Position numbers and translations under genes: made by a program. From NCBI RefSeq assembly GCF_039530285.1, contig NZ_BAAAOK010000017.1, positions 1-64,000 of the forward strand: a DNA stretch of 64,000 nucleotides. Reading direction: 5' to 3'. Under the pieces are notes generated by a model. It searched no databases and had not been told where the DNA came from. It worked only from the letters and a program-made list of their open reading frames with translations. Positions 24,716 to 33,155 of this stretch are shown piece after piece; positions within the stretch are counted from its first letter, which is position 1, and each line of letters opens with the position of its first letter. The stretch is from Actinomadura_C alba (GTDB lineage Bacteria > Actinomycetota > Actinomycetes > Streptosporangiales > Streptosporangiaceae).

Positions 24716-25488
24716 GACGCGCTCACATCCTCCGCGGCGCGGCCGGGGTGGCGGGAGCGGTCGTGGTAGCCGAGCTGGTCTCCAGGACCGGGCTCGTCGA
24801 TCCCGACTCGCTGCCGCCGGCCTCGGTCGTGCTGTGGCGGGCCGCGGAACTGGTGGTGGACACCGAGTTCCTCACCGATGTGGCCAACACGCTGAAGGCG
24901 TGGCTCGGCGGCCTGCTCCTGGCGACGGTCGTCGCCGTGGCGGCCGGGGTCGTGCTCAGTTCCACCCCCTGGCTGAACAGGGCCACCCGGATCGTGGTCG
25001 AGTTCATGCGCCCGATCCCGTCGGTCGCACTGATTCCTCTCGCAATAGTCACGTTCAGCTCACCTACCGAGACGAAAATGTCACTCGTCTTCTATGCGGC
25101 GAGCTGGCCCATCCTTATCAACACGCTGTACGCGCTGCGCGACGTCGACCCGGTCGCCAAGGAGACGATGCGCAGCTTCGGGTTCGGCAAGACCTCGGTG
25201 CTCGTGCGGGTGAGCCTGCCCAGTGCGGCGCCGTTCGTGGCGACCGGCGTCCGGATCGCGGCCGCTGTGGGCCTGGTCGTGGTCGTCAGCACGGAACTGG
25301 TCGCGGGCGCCGGCGAGGGCGTCGGCGGCTATCTGATGGAGACGCAGTCGGGCGGCGGCCGCCCCGACCTGATGCTCGCCGGCGCGGTGTGGGCGGGGCT
25401 GCTCGGCCTGCTCATCAACACGGCGCTGGTGGCGATGGAGCGGCGGGCGTTCCGCTGGCACACCGTACGGACGGCGGCGACGGCATGA
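24712..25488 (+). CDS. ABC transporter permease 1 (SsuC/TauC family)
   Basis: 258 residues with about six helices and the BPD_transp_1 coupling motif near residue 140-160 (LRDVDPVAKETMRSFGFGKTS). Its start codon overlaps the stop of the binding protein (ATGA). It forms a heterodimeric channel with the next permease, because each carries one EAA-type loop. Cell membrane. Confidence 0.9.
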   Translation: MRRAHILRGAAGVAGAVVVAELVSRTGLVDPDSLPPASVVLWRAAELVVDTEFLTDVANTLKAWLGGLLLATVVAVAAGVVLSSTPWLNRATRIVVEFMRPIPSVALIPLAIVTFSSPTETKMSLVFYAASWPILINTLYALRDVDPVAKETMRSFGFGKTSVLVRVSLPSAAPFVATGVRIAAAVGLVVVVSTELVAGAGEGVGGYLMETQSGGGRPDLMLAGAVWAGLLGLLINTALVAMERRAFRWHTVRTAATA

Positions 25489-25506
25489 GCGAGCGGGAAT
25501 GACGAC

Positions 25507-26388
25507 ATGAGCGTCCTCACGAGCGAGCGCCCGAGCGGCGAGCGCCATGGCGAGCCGGGAAAGAGAGGCCGTCGCGGCGCTCCCGCGCTCGCCCTGGCGA
25601 TCCTGACCGGAGCCGCCGCCCGCCTGTGGCTGATCGTGCTGCTGACCGCCGGGTGGGAGGTCGGCACCCGGATCGCCAAGGACCCCTTCTTCCCCCCGCC
25701 GTCCACGATCCTGCGGGTGATGCACGAGATCTGGTTCTCCGGCCCGGTCTCGCAACTGCTGCTCACCGACAAGGCGATCGACGACTTCCGCCCGAGCTTC
25801 ATCAACCTGTTCGGCGGCTGGTCCCTCGCCGCCGCCGGCGGCGTCCTCCTCGGCATCGTCATCGGGCGATCCCGGGCGGTCGGCGAGATCCTCGATCCGC
25901 TGCTGCAGTTCGGCCGGTCGATCCCGCCGCCGACCCTGATCCCCTTCTTCATCGTCATCCTCGATCTGGGCACCCCGATGCAGGTCACGACGATCGCGTT
26001 CGGCGTGGTCTGGCCGGTACTGCTCAACACCATCGACGGAGTGCGCACGGTCGACTCCCTGCAGCTGCAGACGGCTCGGGTGTTCGACATCACCGGAGCG
26101 CAGCGGCTGCGGCGCATCATCCTGCCGGCCGCCGCCCCGAAGATATTCGCCGGGCTCCGGGTGAGCCTCGGCTTCGCCCTGATCCTCATGGTGATCTCAG
26201 AGCTCATCGGCAGCACGACCGGCATCGGCGCACATCTGATCAACTCGCAGCAGAGCCTGGAGCTGCCGGAGATGTGGGCCGGGATCGTCCTGCTCGGCCT
26301 GCTCGGCTGCCTCTTCAACGCGATCTTCGTACTCGTGGAACGCCGCTTGCTGTCCTGGCACCGCGGTGCCAGGCGCCTCGACTCGTGA
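25507..26388 (+). CDS. ABC transporter permease 2 (SsuC/TauC family)
   Basis: 293 residues with a longer N-terminus, hydrophobic helices, and a coupling loop around TARVFDITGAQRLRRIILPAA. The RSIPPPTLIPFFIVILDLGTP segment matches the typical helix before the EAA loop. It follows permease 1 by 18 nt. Two different permeases in one operon suggest a heterodimeric channel, whereas most SsuABC systems have one permease gene. Confidence 0.9.
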   Translation: MSVLTSERPSGERHGEPGKRGRRGAPALALAILTGAAARLWLIVLLTAGWEVGTRIAKDPFFPPPSTILRVMHEIWFSGPVSQLLLTDKAIDDFRPSFINLFGGWSLAAAGGVLLGIVIGRSRAVGEILDPLLQFGRSIPPPTLIPFFIVILDLGTPMQVTTIAFGVVWPVLLNTIDGVRTVDSLQLQTARVFDITGAQRLRRIILPAAAPKIFAGLRVSLGFALILMVISELIGSTTGIGAHLINSQQSLELPEMWAGIVLLGLLGCLFNAIFVLVERRLLSWHRGARRLDS

Positions 26389-26399
26389 TGGTGGTTTGA

Positions 26400-27173
26400 G
26401 TGCTCGAAGTAGAGAACCTGACCCACGCCTACGGCGACGCCCCGCCCGTCATCGTCGGCATCGACCTGGAGGTCAAGCCCGGCGAGCTGGTCAGCATCGT
26501 CGGCCCCTCCGGCTGCGGGAAGTCCACGCTGCTCCGCTGCGTCGCCGGGCTCCAGTCGCCCACGGGCGGCCGGGTCCTGCTCGACGGCAAGCCCGTGGAC
26601 AAGGTCCCCGGCAATCTGGCCGTCGTCTTCCAGGACTACAGCCGTTCCCTGTTCCCCTGGATGTCGGTCCGCGACAACGTCGCGCTGCCCCTGCGCCGTC
26701 GCGGTCTCGGCCGGGCGGAGCGTCGCGAGGCCTCCGGGAAGGCCCTCGAGTCGGTCGGCCTCGCCGACGCCGGGGCGAAGTACCCCTGGCAGCTGTCCGG
26801 CGGCATGCAGCAGCGCGTGGCCATCGCCAGGGCACTCGCCTACCGCCCGGAATTCCTGATCATGGACGAGCCGTTCGGCTCCGTCGACGCCCAGACCCGC
26901 GAGGATCTCGAAGACCTCCTCCTGCGTGTGCGCGGCGACTCCGGCATGACGATCCTGCTCGTCACCCACGACATCGACGAGAGCGTCTACGTCGGCCACC
27001 GGGTCATCGTGCTGAGCCGCTCCCCCGGGCGCGTACGCGCGGACCTGCCGGTGGGGCTGCCGTCGGCGCGCGACCAGATCACCACGCGCGAGCGGCCCGA
27101 GTTCGTGCACCTGCGCGCCGAGGTCGGGCGGCTGGTCCGCGGGCACGAGACGCCGGCGGACCCGGCGTCGTGA
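26400..27173 (+). CDS. ABC transporter ATP-binding protein (SsuB/TauB family)
   Basis: 257 residues with Walker A GPSGCGKST (about 38-46), Q-loop VFQDYSRSLFPWM, signature LSGGMQQR, Walker B FLIMDEPFGSVD and the H-loop VTHDIDES. GTG start. It energises import by the two upstream permeases. The last gene of the operon, it converges on the polymerase gene at 27247. Confidence 0.93.
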   Translation: MLEVENLTHAYGDAPPVIVGIDLEVKPGELVSIVGPSGCGKSTLLRCVAGLQSPTGGRVLLDGKPVDKVPGNLAVVFQDYSRSLFPWMSVRDNVALPLRRRGLGRAERREASGKALESVGLADAGAKYPWQLSGGMQQRVAIARALAYRPEFLIMDEPFGSVDAQTREDLEDLLLRVRGDSGMTILLVTHDIDESVYVGHRVIVLSRSPGRVRADLPVGLPSARDQITTRERPEFVHLRAEVGRLVRGHETPADPAS

Positions 27174-27246
27174 CGGCCCCGGGTCACGTCGCCGCCGGCC
27201 TGGGCGGGGGTACCCGCGCGCTCGCCGGGATGCCGCCTCGCCGAGG

Positions 27247-28953
27247 TCACTTGGCGTCGGCGTAGCAGTCCACCGCGGCGATCTCCATCGGGAACACCAC
27301 CTGGGTGGCGCCGAACAGCAGCCGCCCGGCCTCCGCGGCGGCGGCCCTGATCGCCGCCGCGACCTCATCGGCGAGTTCCTCCGGAGCGTGCACGATGACC
27401 TCGTCGTGCTGAAAGAACACCAGGTGCGGGCCCTGCCCGCGGTCCGGTCCCGGGGTGAGCCGGTCGAGCCGGCCGCGCAGGAGCGCCATGAGCGCCAGCG
27501 CCCAGTCGGCGGCGCTGGCCTGGACGACGAAGTTGCGGGTGAAGCGGCCGCGGCTGCGCAACGCCGCACCCGCCCGCGTCTCGTCCTGCCCGGCGAAGCC
27601 GTCCGAGGTCAGATCCCGCCAGGCGGCCGACGGCGGCGGGCAGGTGCGGCCCAGCCGCGACCGGACGAGCCGCCCCGCCTCGCCCGCGCGGGCCGCCGCC
27701 TCGACGTAGCCGAAGGCCTCGGGGAAGCGATTGCGCAGCACCGCGAGGAGCTGGACCGCCTCGCCGGTACCGCCTCCGTACATCGCCGACAGCAATGCGA
27801 TCTTGGCCTTGCCGCGCGCGTCGTCGCGCGTCCCGAAGGCGTCGGACAGGGCCGCATAGAGGTCCCCCTTCGCCGCTGCGGCGGCGAAGGCCCGGTCGCC
27901 GGCGAGGGCGGCGAGCACCCGGGGTTCGAGCTGCGCCGCGTCGGCGACGACCAGGGTCCATCCGGGGTCGGCGACCACCGCGCGCCGCAGCACGCGCGGG
28001 ATCTGCAGGGCGCCGCCGCCCCGGGTGGCCCAGCGGCCTGAGGGCACCCCGCCGACGACGTACTCGGGGCGGAAGCGGCCGGCCCGGACCCAGGAGTCGA
28101 GCCAGGTCCAGCCGTGCGCGGCGTGGATCCGCGCGAGCTCCTTGTACTCCAGCAGCAGCGGAACGGCGGGATGGTCGACCCGGCGCAGGACATGGGAGCG
28201 GGTCGACGGCACGATGACGCCGTCCGCGGCGAACGCCTTCACCAGCTGGGCCGGGGAGTCGGGGTTCACCGGCCTGCGAGTGGTGAACTCCCGGGCGATC
28301 CGGTCGGCGAGCTCCTGTAGCCGGCGGGGTCGCAGCCCCGGCGCGGGGCGGGGACCGAGCAGCTCGGTCAGCAGCGCGTCATGCCGCTCGGCCGACCACG
28401 GCAGTCCTCGGTGGGTCATCTCGGCGGCGATCAGGCCGCCGGCCGACTCGGCCGCGGCCAGCAGCCCGAGCCGCTCGGGTTGCTCAGTGGCTGCGATCCT
28501 GCGGCGCTGGTCGGCGTGCACCGCCACGAGCGCGGCCATCTCGTCGTCGTCGTCGGCGTCGCCGAACAGCGTGGGCTGGCCGCCGCCGGCCGGCGTGGCG
28601 TCCCCCGGCACCGGCTCGCCGCGCAGCCGGGCATAGGCCGCCTGGACCGATCGCGGCTGCCCGTAGTGCCCTTCGTGGGACAGGGCGAGCGCTTCGACGA
28701 GTTCGAGATCGTGACAGCGGGCGACGCGGATCCCGGCCCGGAGCAGCCGGGGATAGATCCGGCCGGTCGCCGCCCACACCCATCGCGGCGAGCCGGCGCT
28801 CTCGCGGGCCGCGATGGCGGCGACCAGATCGTCGACCCGCTCCTCAGGTCCGGCAGGAGTACCGTCCTCGGCCAGCGGGCGGAGCACTCCTGCCCCGTCC
28901 GCCGTCACCCCGGCCGCGATCCGCACGGCCCCCATTCTGGCCCCGGCGGCCAC
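27247..28953 (-). CDS. Family-A DNA polymerase with degenerate 3'-5' exonuclease domain
   Basis: 568 residues, shorter than Pol I (about 900). The C-terminal half has polymerase motif A VVADAAQLEPRVLAAL, motif B KAKIALLSAMYGGGTG and motif C FFQHDEVIVHA, so the metal-binding Asp residues and the motif-B Lys/Tyr are present. The N-terminal half aligns with the exonuclease-like region but lacks a clear DEDD set; the 5' nuclease domain is missing. This type is annotated in actinobacteria as bifunctional 3'-5' exonuclease/DNA polymerase. An alternative start is ATG 28935. The cellular role is not established; translesion or gap filling is inference. Confidence 0.85.
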   Translation of the reverse strand: MAAGARMGAVRIAAGVTADGAGVLRPLAEDGTPAGPEERVDDLVAAIAARESAGSPRWVWAATGRIYPRLLRAGIRVARCHDLELVEALALSHEGHYGQPRSVQAAYARLRGEPVPGDATPAGGGQPTLFGDADDDDEMAALVAVHADQRRRIAATEQPERLGLLAAAESAGGLIAAEMTHRGLPWSAERHDALLTELLGPRPAPGLRPRRLQELADRIAREFTTRRPVNPDSPAQLVKAFAADGVIVPSTRSHVLRRVDHPAVPLLLEYKELARIHAAHGWTWLDSWVRAGRFRPEYVVGGVPSGRWATRGGGALQIPRVLRRAVVADPGWTLVVADAAQLEPRVLAALAGDRAFAAAAAKGDLYAALSDAFGTRDDARGKAKIALLSAMYGGGTGEAVQLLAVLRNRFPEAFGYVEAAARAGEAGRLVRSRLGRTCPPPSAAWRDLTSDGFAGQDETRAGAALRSRGRFTRNFVVQASAADWALALMALLRGRLDRLTPGPDRGQGPHLVFFQHDEVIVHAPEELADEVAAAIRAAAAEAGRLLFGATQVVFPMEIAAVDCYADAK

Positions 28954-29007
28954 GGGCCGCGGCGTCGGCCGCCGCGCCCGTGGCGTGCCACGGTGAGATC
29001 GCGCGGA

Positions 29008-29475
29008 TCAGGCCGCGAGGGGGACCTGGGTTCCGGCGGGGACGTCGCCGTACCGGTCGACGATCTTGTTCAGCTCCAGCTGGTAGTAGAGCGAGCCGAA
29101 ACCGAAGATGCCCAGCAGGAAGCCGATGCCGCCGTTGCACGAGGGGGTGAGACCGGCCGCGCGCTGCGCGTTGGCGATGTGCCCGGCGAGCTTGACCCAG
29201 ACCACCAGGTTCCAGATGCCGAGCGTGATCCAGCCGAAGAAGATCGACAGAACCGCGCTGGTGGTTCCCACCTTGTGGCGCGGGTCGAAGCGCTCGAGCT
29301 CACCGTGGACCTTGACGTACCAGACGATGCCGTAGATGCCGAACGTGATGATCGGCAGCCCCAGCCAGACGGCGATGGGGTTGCGGCGCTTCATCTGCAG
29401 GCCCGAGGCGGCCGCGGGCCCTTGTCCCGGCTGCGCGTACGACTGCTGCTGAACGCTCTGCTGTGGTTGATTCAT
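29008..29475 (-). CDS. DUF4234 membrane protein
   Basis: 155 residues: a Gln/Pro-rich disordered N-terminus (about 1-25), then three or four hydrophobic segments including PIITFGIYGIVWYVKVHGEL, SIFFGWITLGIWNLVVWVKL and GGIGFLLGIFGFGSLYYQ. The GIYGIVWY and N-K-I-V pattern fits DUF4234. ATG 29475 has GGGAG seven bases upstream. Function unknown. Two adjoining palindromes precede it. Confidence 0.83.
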   Translation of the reverse strand: MNQPQQSVQQQSYAQPGQGPAAASGLQMKRRNPIAVWLGLPIITFGIYGIVWYVKVHGELERFDPRHKVGTTSAVLSIFFGWITLGIWNLVVWVKLAGHIANAQRAAGLTPSCNGGIGFLLGIFGFGSLYYQLELNKIVDRYGDVPAGTQVPLAA

Positions 29476-29500
29476 ATCTTCGCTCCCGCTGAGATCTTCA

Positions 29501-29529
29501 CGGTCTTGTAGACCGCCGTACTGTACGGC
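29501..29529 (-). promoter_or_regulatory. Two adjoining palindromes upstream of the DUF4234 gene
   Basis: CGGTCT-TGT-AGACCG (29501-29515) and GCCGTAC-T-GTACGGC (29515-29529) are both perfect and share base 29515. They start 26 nt before the DUF4234 ATG on the minus strand. This could be an operator pair or a leader hairpin. Confidence 0.45.
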
Positions 29530-29583
29530 AGGTTTAAGCGGGTACGCAGCGAATTAGCAGTATTTACCCGGCATATGCGAGAA

Positions 29584-31155
29584 TCAGGTAAGCGGGGCAG
29601 CGGCCAGGGGAATGGTGAACTCATCCTCGAGCGGCGGTTCGACTTCGTGCTCACGGCACCCGGTCGCCGCGAAACAGCGGATGCGCAACTCTTCCCCAAC
29701 CACGTCGAGGCGCAGGAAGCTCTTGAAGAACGGCGGCGTGTCCCAGTCGGCCGCCTCCGAGCGGAACCGCTGGAACACCTTGCGCACCGGAAACCGCAGC
29801 CTGCGGGTGCGCTGCCGACTTGGAACGCCGAGCAGGAACGCCACCATACGCGCACGCAGCGACGGCTCGGCCGCGCCGGGATCCTGCCGGGTGGGCTTCA
29901 GGTCCAGCCGCCGCGCAATGGCCGCCGCCGCCTCTTCGGGCGACAGTTCGAAGAACCGCCGAAGGCGCAGCCGCCGGCCGTACAGCCTGCTGTAGAAGGA
30001 AAGGCTGTCGCCACGCAGCGGGTAGCACTTGAAGGCGGCCTCGTCGACGAGGTTCTGCCGCGGAATGGTGTGCGTGGCGTGCATGAAGGCACCGCCGCCA
30101 CCCGACACGATGTACTGAATCACCCGGTCGTCCACGCGCACCGGATATCGCTGGTAGTTGTGGATGTCCCCGCCTATGGCGGCGACATAGTGATGGGCCG
30201 GATCACGAACGATCTCGTCGACGGTGCCACCGCCCTCGATCGGGCCCGGATTGTGCCGGCCGTCGACATAGATCGGCTTGCCGGTGATGAGCAGCTTCGG
30301 CTTCGGCCCCGCCGAGACGCCGCGCAGCCATTCGGCCTGCTCCCGGTCGATGCCGCCGACGATGCCGGTGTCGATGCCGACGATCCGCAGCGCCGGGAAG
30401 TCGAGCGCCCAATACGGCGCCGGCTGCTCGGCCTTCTGCGCGGGCGCGGCGCGCAGCTTGCGCGCCTCCTCCAGGGCGGCGAGGTCGGGCCGGTCCGGCC
30501 GGCGCCAGAGCAGCCGCGCCAGCCGTCCGAAGGGTCCGCGCCATGGGGCCGGCTCCGGCTGGTCGGTCAGGCCGAAGAACACCCGCATGAAGCCGCCGAG
30601 CCCGTCGTACCAGTCGTGGTTGCCGGGAAGGGCGTAGATCGGCCGCGGATACCCCTGGTACGGCCGGAAGAACTTGTCGGGGTAGTCGTTCACGCTGCCG
30701 GTCGGGTAGATCACGTCACTGCTGATGACCATGAAGTCGGTGCCCTCGCCGACGGCGAGCAGGCCGGGCACGACGGCGTACTGCGACTTGTCACCCTCCC
30801 CGGTGTCTCCCAGCACCAGGAAAGAGAACTCCGGCTCCGGCCTGCCGACGACGCGCAACGGATCCGCCCCGCCCGCTCTCAACGCCTCGACCCACCGCCG
30901 CCGGACGTCGTCGGACGGGTCCCCGAACCACCGGGCGATCACGTCGTTGCGTGACGCCCAGAGCACCGACGGGCGCAGCCAGGAGAAGCGGGGCGGGTCG
31001 CCGGGCAGCAGATCGACGAAGGTGCCGGGCTCACGGCATCCCCATCCCGCCCCGTCCGCGGACCGGCGGGAGGACGGTGATTCTGGGGCCTGCACTGGCG
31101 CCTCCGGGGGGAGCGGGGAACAGAGCGCGGCACCACGATCGCGGGGAGTAGACAT
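29584..31155 (-). CDS. Calcineurin-like metallophosphoesterase
   Basis: About 523 residues. The phosphoesterase motifs are in order: FLVLGDTGEGD, SSDVIYPTGSVNDY, ALPGNHDWYDG, and GGDIHNYQRYPV, supplying the dimetal Asp, Asn and His ligands. The block is embedded in a longer protein with a C-terminal beta-rich region of about 130 residues. No signal peptide or lipobox is visible, so it is probably cytosolic. A GTG at 31170 would add five residues. Substrate unknown. Confidence 0.85.
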   Translation of the reverse strand: MSTPRDRGAALCSPLPPEAPVQAPESPSSRRSADGAGWGCREPGTFVDLLPGDPPRFSWLRPSVLWASRNDVIARWFGDPSDDVRRRWVEALRAGGADPLRVVGRPEPEFSFLVLGDTGEGDKSQYAVVPGLLAVGEGTDFMVISSDVIYPTGSVNDYPDKFFRPYQGYPRPIYALPGNHDWYDGLGGFMRVFFGLTDQPEPAPWRGPFGRLARLLWRRPDRPDLAALEEARKLRAAPAQKAEQPAPYWALDFPALRIVGIDTGIVGGIDREQAEWLRGVSAGPKPKLLITGKPIYVDGRHNPGPIEGGGTVDEIVRDPAHHYVAAIGGDIHNYQRYPVRVDDRVIQYIVSGGGGAFMHATHTIPRQNLVDEAAFKCYPLRGDSLSFYSRLYGRRLRLRRFFELSPEEAAAAIARRLDLKPTRQDPGAAEPSLRARMVAFLLGVPSRQRTRRLRFPVRKVFQRFRSEAADWDTPPFFKSFLRLDVVGEELRIRCFAATGCREHEVEPPLEDEFTIPLAAAPLT

Positions 31156-31287
31156 ATCCGTCAACCGCACTTTTGCTCACCGAGCGCCTGACGTCGCGGC
31201 GGTGTCCGGCACCGGCCTGCGACCTGGCGGCGCGGGGCCCCACGTGCCACCGCCGGCGGCGGGACGCGGGCGTCGCCCCCGGGGCGG

Positions 31288-31713
31288 CTAGGGCCGCGGC
31301 GGCGCCTGGTACTCCCCGGTCGCCGGGAAGGGCGGCTGCGCCGGCCACCCGGCGGGCGGGGCGAAGGGTTGCGCGGGCGCGCCGTGGCCCTGCGGCGGTA
31401 CGGCCGGCTGGTCGGGCGCGGTCGGCCCGTTCGGCGCATTCTCCGGGTTCTGCGGGTTAGGCGCGTTCGGCGCGGTCCCGGCGTGGCGGCGGCCTCTCGG
31501 CTCGGGAGCCGGGACCCCCTCGGCGAGCGTCTCGAGAAGTGCGGGGACCTCCGCGGCGGGCAGCCGGAAGGTGCTCGTGCACACGCCGCGGTTCCAGAAG
31601 CTGAACACCATGACCCCGGGCTCAGGGTGCCAGCTGAGCCGCAGCGCCCGGTCCTCGCCCCTTGCGTCGAAGAAGACCTCTCCGACTCGGGGCAGCGGGG
31701 TCGCGCCTGACAT
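31288..31713 (-). CDS. Conserved actinobacterial hypothetical protein with proline-rich tail
   Basis: 141 residues. The first 70 form a compact domain (LRLSWHPEPGVMVFSFWNRGVCTSTFRLPAAEVPALLETL) that recurs in actinobacteria without known function; the rest is low-complexity Pro/Asn/Ala with repeated NAPN/NPQN. The RLSWHPE...GVCTSTFRLP pattern suggests a beta-sheet protein. ATG 31713. It is between the phosphoesterase and YccF genes on the same strand. Confidence 0.68.
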   Translation of the reverse strand: MSGATPLPRVGEVFFDARGEDRALRLSWHPEPGVMVFSFWNRGVCTSTFRLPAAEVPALLETLAEGVPAPEPRGRRHAGTAPNAPNPQNPENAPNGPTAPDQPAVPPQGHGAPAQPFAPPAGWPAQPPFPATGEYQAPPRP

Positions 31714-31836
31714 GGCGCCATAGTGGCCCGGTCAGCCGCGGCTTGTCCAGAAACAGCGCAGTACGGCACCGTGGGATCACCCATCGTAGGGCGAGGATCT
31801 ACCGGCCGGACGGCCTCGGTGCGCCTGACGGCCGCC

Positions 31837-32235
31837 CTATCGCGGGCCGAACGCCGTGCGATCGTCAGTGTCGACGATCTCCCTGCCCAGGGGCAGCAGC
31901 GACACCGGGATCAGCTTGAAGCTGGCGATTCCGAGCGGGATGCCCAGGATCGTCAGGCACAGCGCGATGCCCGAGAACAGGTGCCCGAGTGCGAGCCACC
32001 AGCCGGCGAAGATCACCCAGATGACGTTGCCGATGGCCGAGGCCGCGCCCGCGCCGGGGCGTCGCACCACCGTCTTGCCGAACGGCCAGAGCGCGAAGGC
32101 GGCGATGCGGAAGGACGCGATGCCGAACGGGATGGTGATGATGAGCAGGAAGCAGATGAGGCCGGCGAGCGCGTAGCCGAGCGCCATCCAGAAGCCGGCG
32201 AGCACGAGCCAGATGACGTTCAGGAGAGTTCGCAC
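31837..32235 (-). CDS. YccF-domain membrane protein
   Basis: 132 residues containing two YccF units: NVIWLVLAGFWMALGYALAG...ITIPFGIASFRIA and NVIWVIFAGWWLALGHLFSG...LGIPLGIASFKL. Each has one to two helices. The family (DUF307) is found across bacteria; its function is unknown. ATG 32235. It precedes the lipid-kinase operon on the map but is downstream of it in transcription (32-nt gap), so it may be cotranscribed. Confidence 0.88.
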   Translation of the reverse strand: MRTLLNVIWLVLAGFWMALGYALAGLICFLLIITIPFGIASFRIAAFALWPFGKTVVRRPGAGAASAIGNVIWVIFAGWWLALGHLFSGIALCLTILGIPLGIASFKLIPVSLLPLGREIVDTDDRTAFGPR

Positions 32236-32267
32236 TCTTCAACGGTAACCGGGAAATGACGGTGTGT

Positions 32268-33155
32268 TCACGGCCTGAGCACATTGAGCGCGCCCGGCAC
32301 GACGGTGGCCGTCACGGGCAGCGCGCCCGCCGTCTCTCCGTCGGCGCCGTAGGGCAGGTCGCGGTCTGCCTCGACGCGCACCTCCCGGCCGCGCAACACC
32401 TCCACCTGCGGGCGCCCCACGTGCGAGCCGTCCGCCAGCTCGCGCATCACGGCGAAGAAGAGCGGCTTCGGCGCGTGCCGGATGATCACCACGTCGAGCA
32501 ACCCGTCGTCGACGCGCGCGTCCGGCGCGATGTGCCGTCCGAACCCGTAGAAGCCGGAGTTGGCCGTGACCACCGTGTAGCCCCGCCGCTCGTGCGGCGC
32601 ACCGTCCACGGTCACGCGGTAGGCCGCCGGCCGCCAGCCGGCGACCGCCCTCAGCGCGCCGACGTAGTAGGCCGCGGACCCGCGCAGCAGCCTGCTCTCG
32701 TTGGCGTTGCGACCCGCCACCGCGTCGACGCCGGCGTAGACGCTGCCGAGGACGGCCGTGCCGTTGGCCATGATCACGTCGACCGGGCGCGGCTCCGCGT
32801 GTAGCAGGAGGTCGGCCAGTTCGGCCGGATCGGCGGGCACGCCGAGCTGGCGGGCGAAGTCATTGCCGCGCCCGGCGGGCACGATGCCGAAGACGGCACC
32901 GGTACGGGCGAGCGCGCCGCCCACGCTGCCGATCATGCCGTCGCCGCCCACGCCCAGCACCACGTCGCCCCGCTCGGCGGCGGCCCTGGCGAGGGCCCGC
33001 GCGTGCTCCAGGCCCGCGCTGTGCTCCACGACCACCTGCGCCCCGGACTCGCGCAGCAGCCGGGCGAGGGGGATCACCGCCGCGGCGCCGGAGGCCGTCC
33101 CCGAGCCGCCCGCGGCGGGATTGACGACGGCGGTGAACGAACGCACGGGCGTCAC
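32268..33155 (-). CDS. Diacylglycerol-kinase-family lipid kinase
   Basis: 295 residues with the DAGK catalytic domain: FTAVVNPAAGGSG at the start, GVGGDGMIGSVGGAL (the GGDG nucleotide site), and IVPAGRGNDFARQLG. It phosphorylates diacylglycerol or a related lipid alcohol. Its GTG overlaps the stop of the upstream flavoprotein (33152-33155). The pair, together with divergent TetR and glpD genes, matches the order of Mycobacterium tuberculosis Rv2249c-Rv2252, where Rv2252 is the lipid kinase linked to phosphatidylinositol mannoside synthesis. Confidence 0.9.
   Translation of the reverse strand: MTPVRSFTAVVNPAAGGSGTASGAAAVIPLARLLRESGAQVVVEHSAGLEHARALARAAAERGDVVLGVGGDGMIGSVGGALARTGAVFGIVPAGRGNDFARQLGVPADPAELADLLLHAEPRPVDVIMANGTAVLGSVYAGVDAVAGRNANESRLLRGSAAYYVGALRAVAGWRPAAYRVTVDGAPHERRGYTVVTANSGFYGFGRHIAPDARVDDGLLDVVIIRHAPKPLFFAVMRELADGSHVGRPQVEVLRGREVRVEADRDLPYGADGETAGALPVTATVVPGALNVLRP

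Noticed and set aside
25329..27569. Long minus-strand frame across the permease and ATPase genes
   Set aside because: It is antisense to three well supported plus-strand ABC genes and shows no homology.
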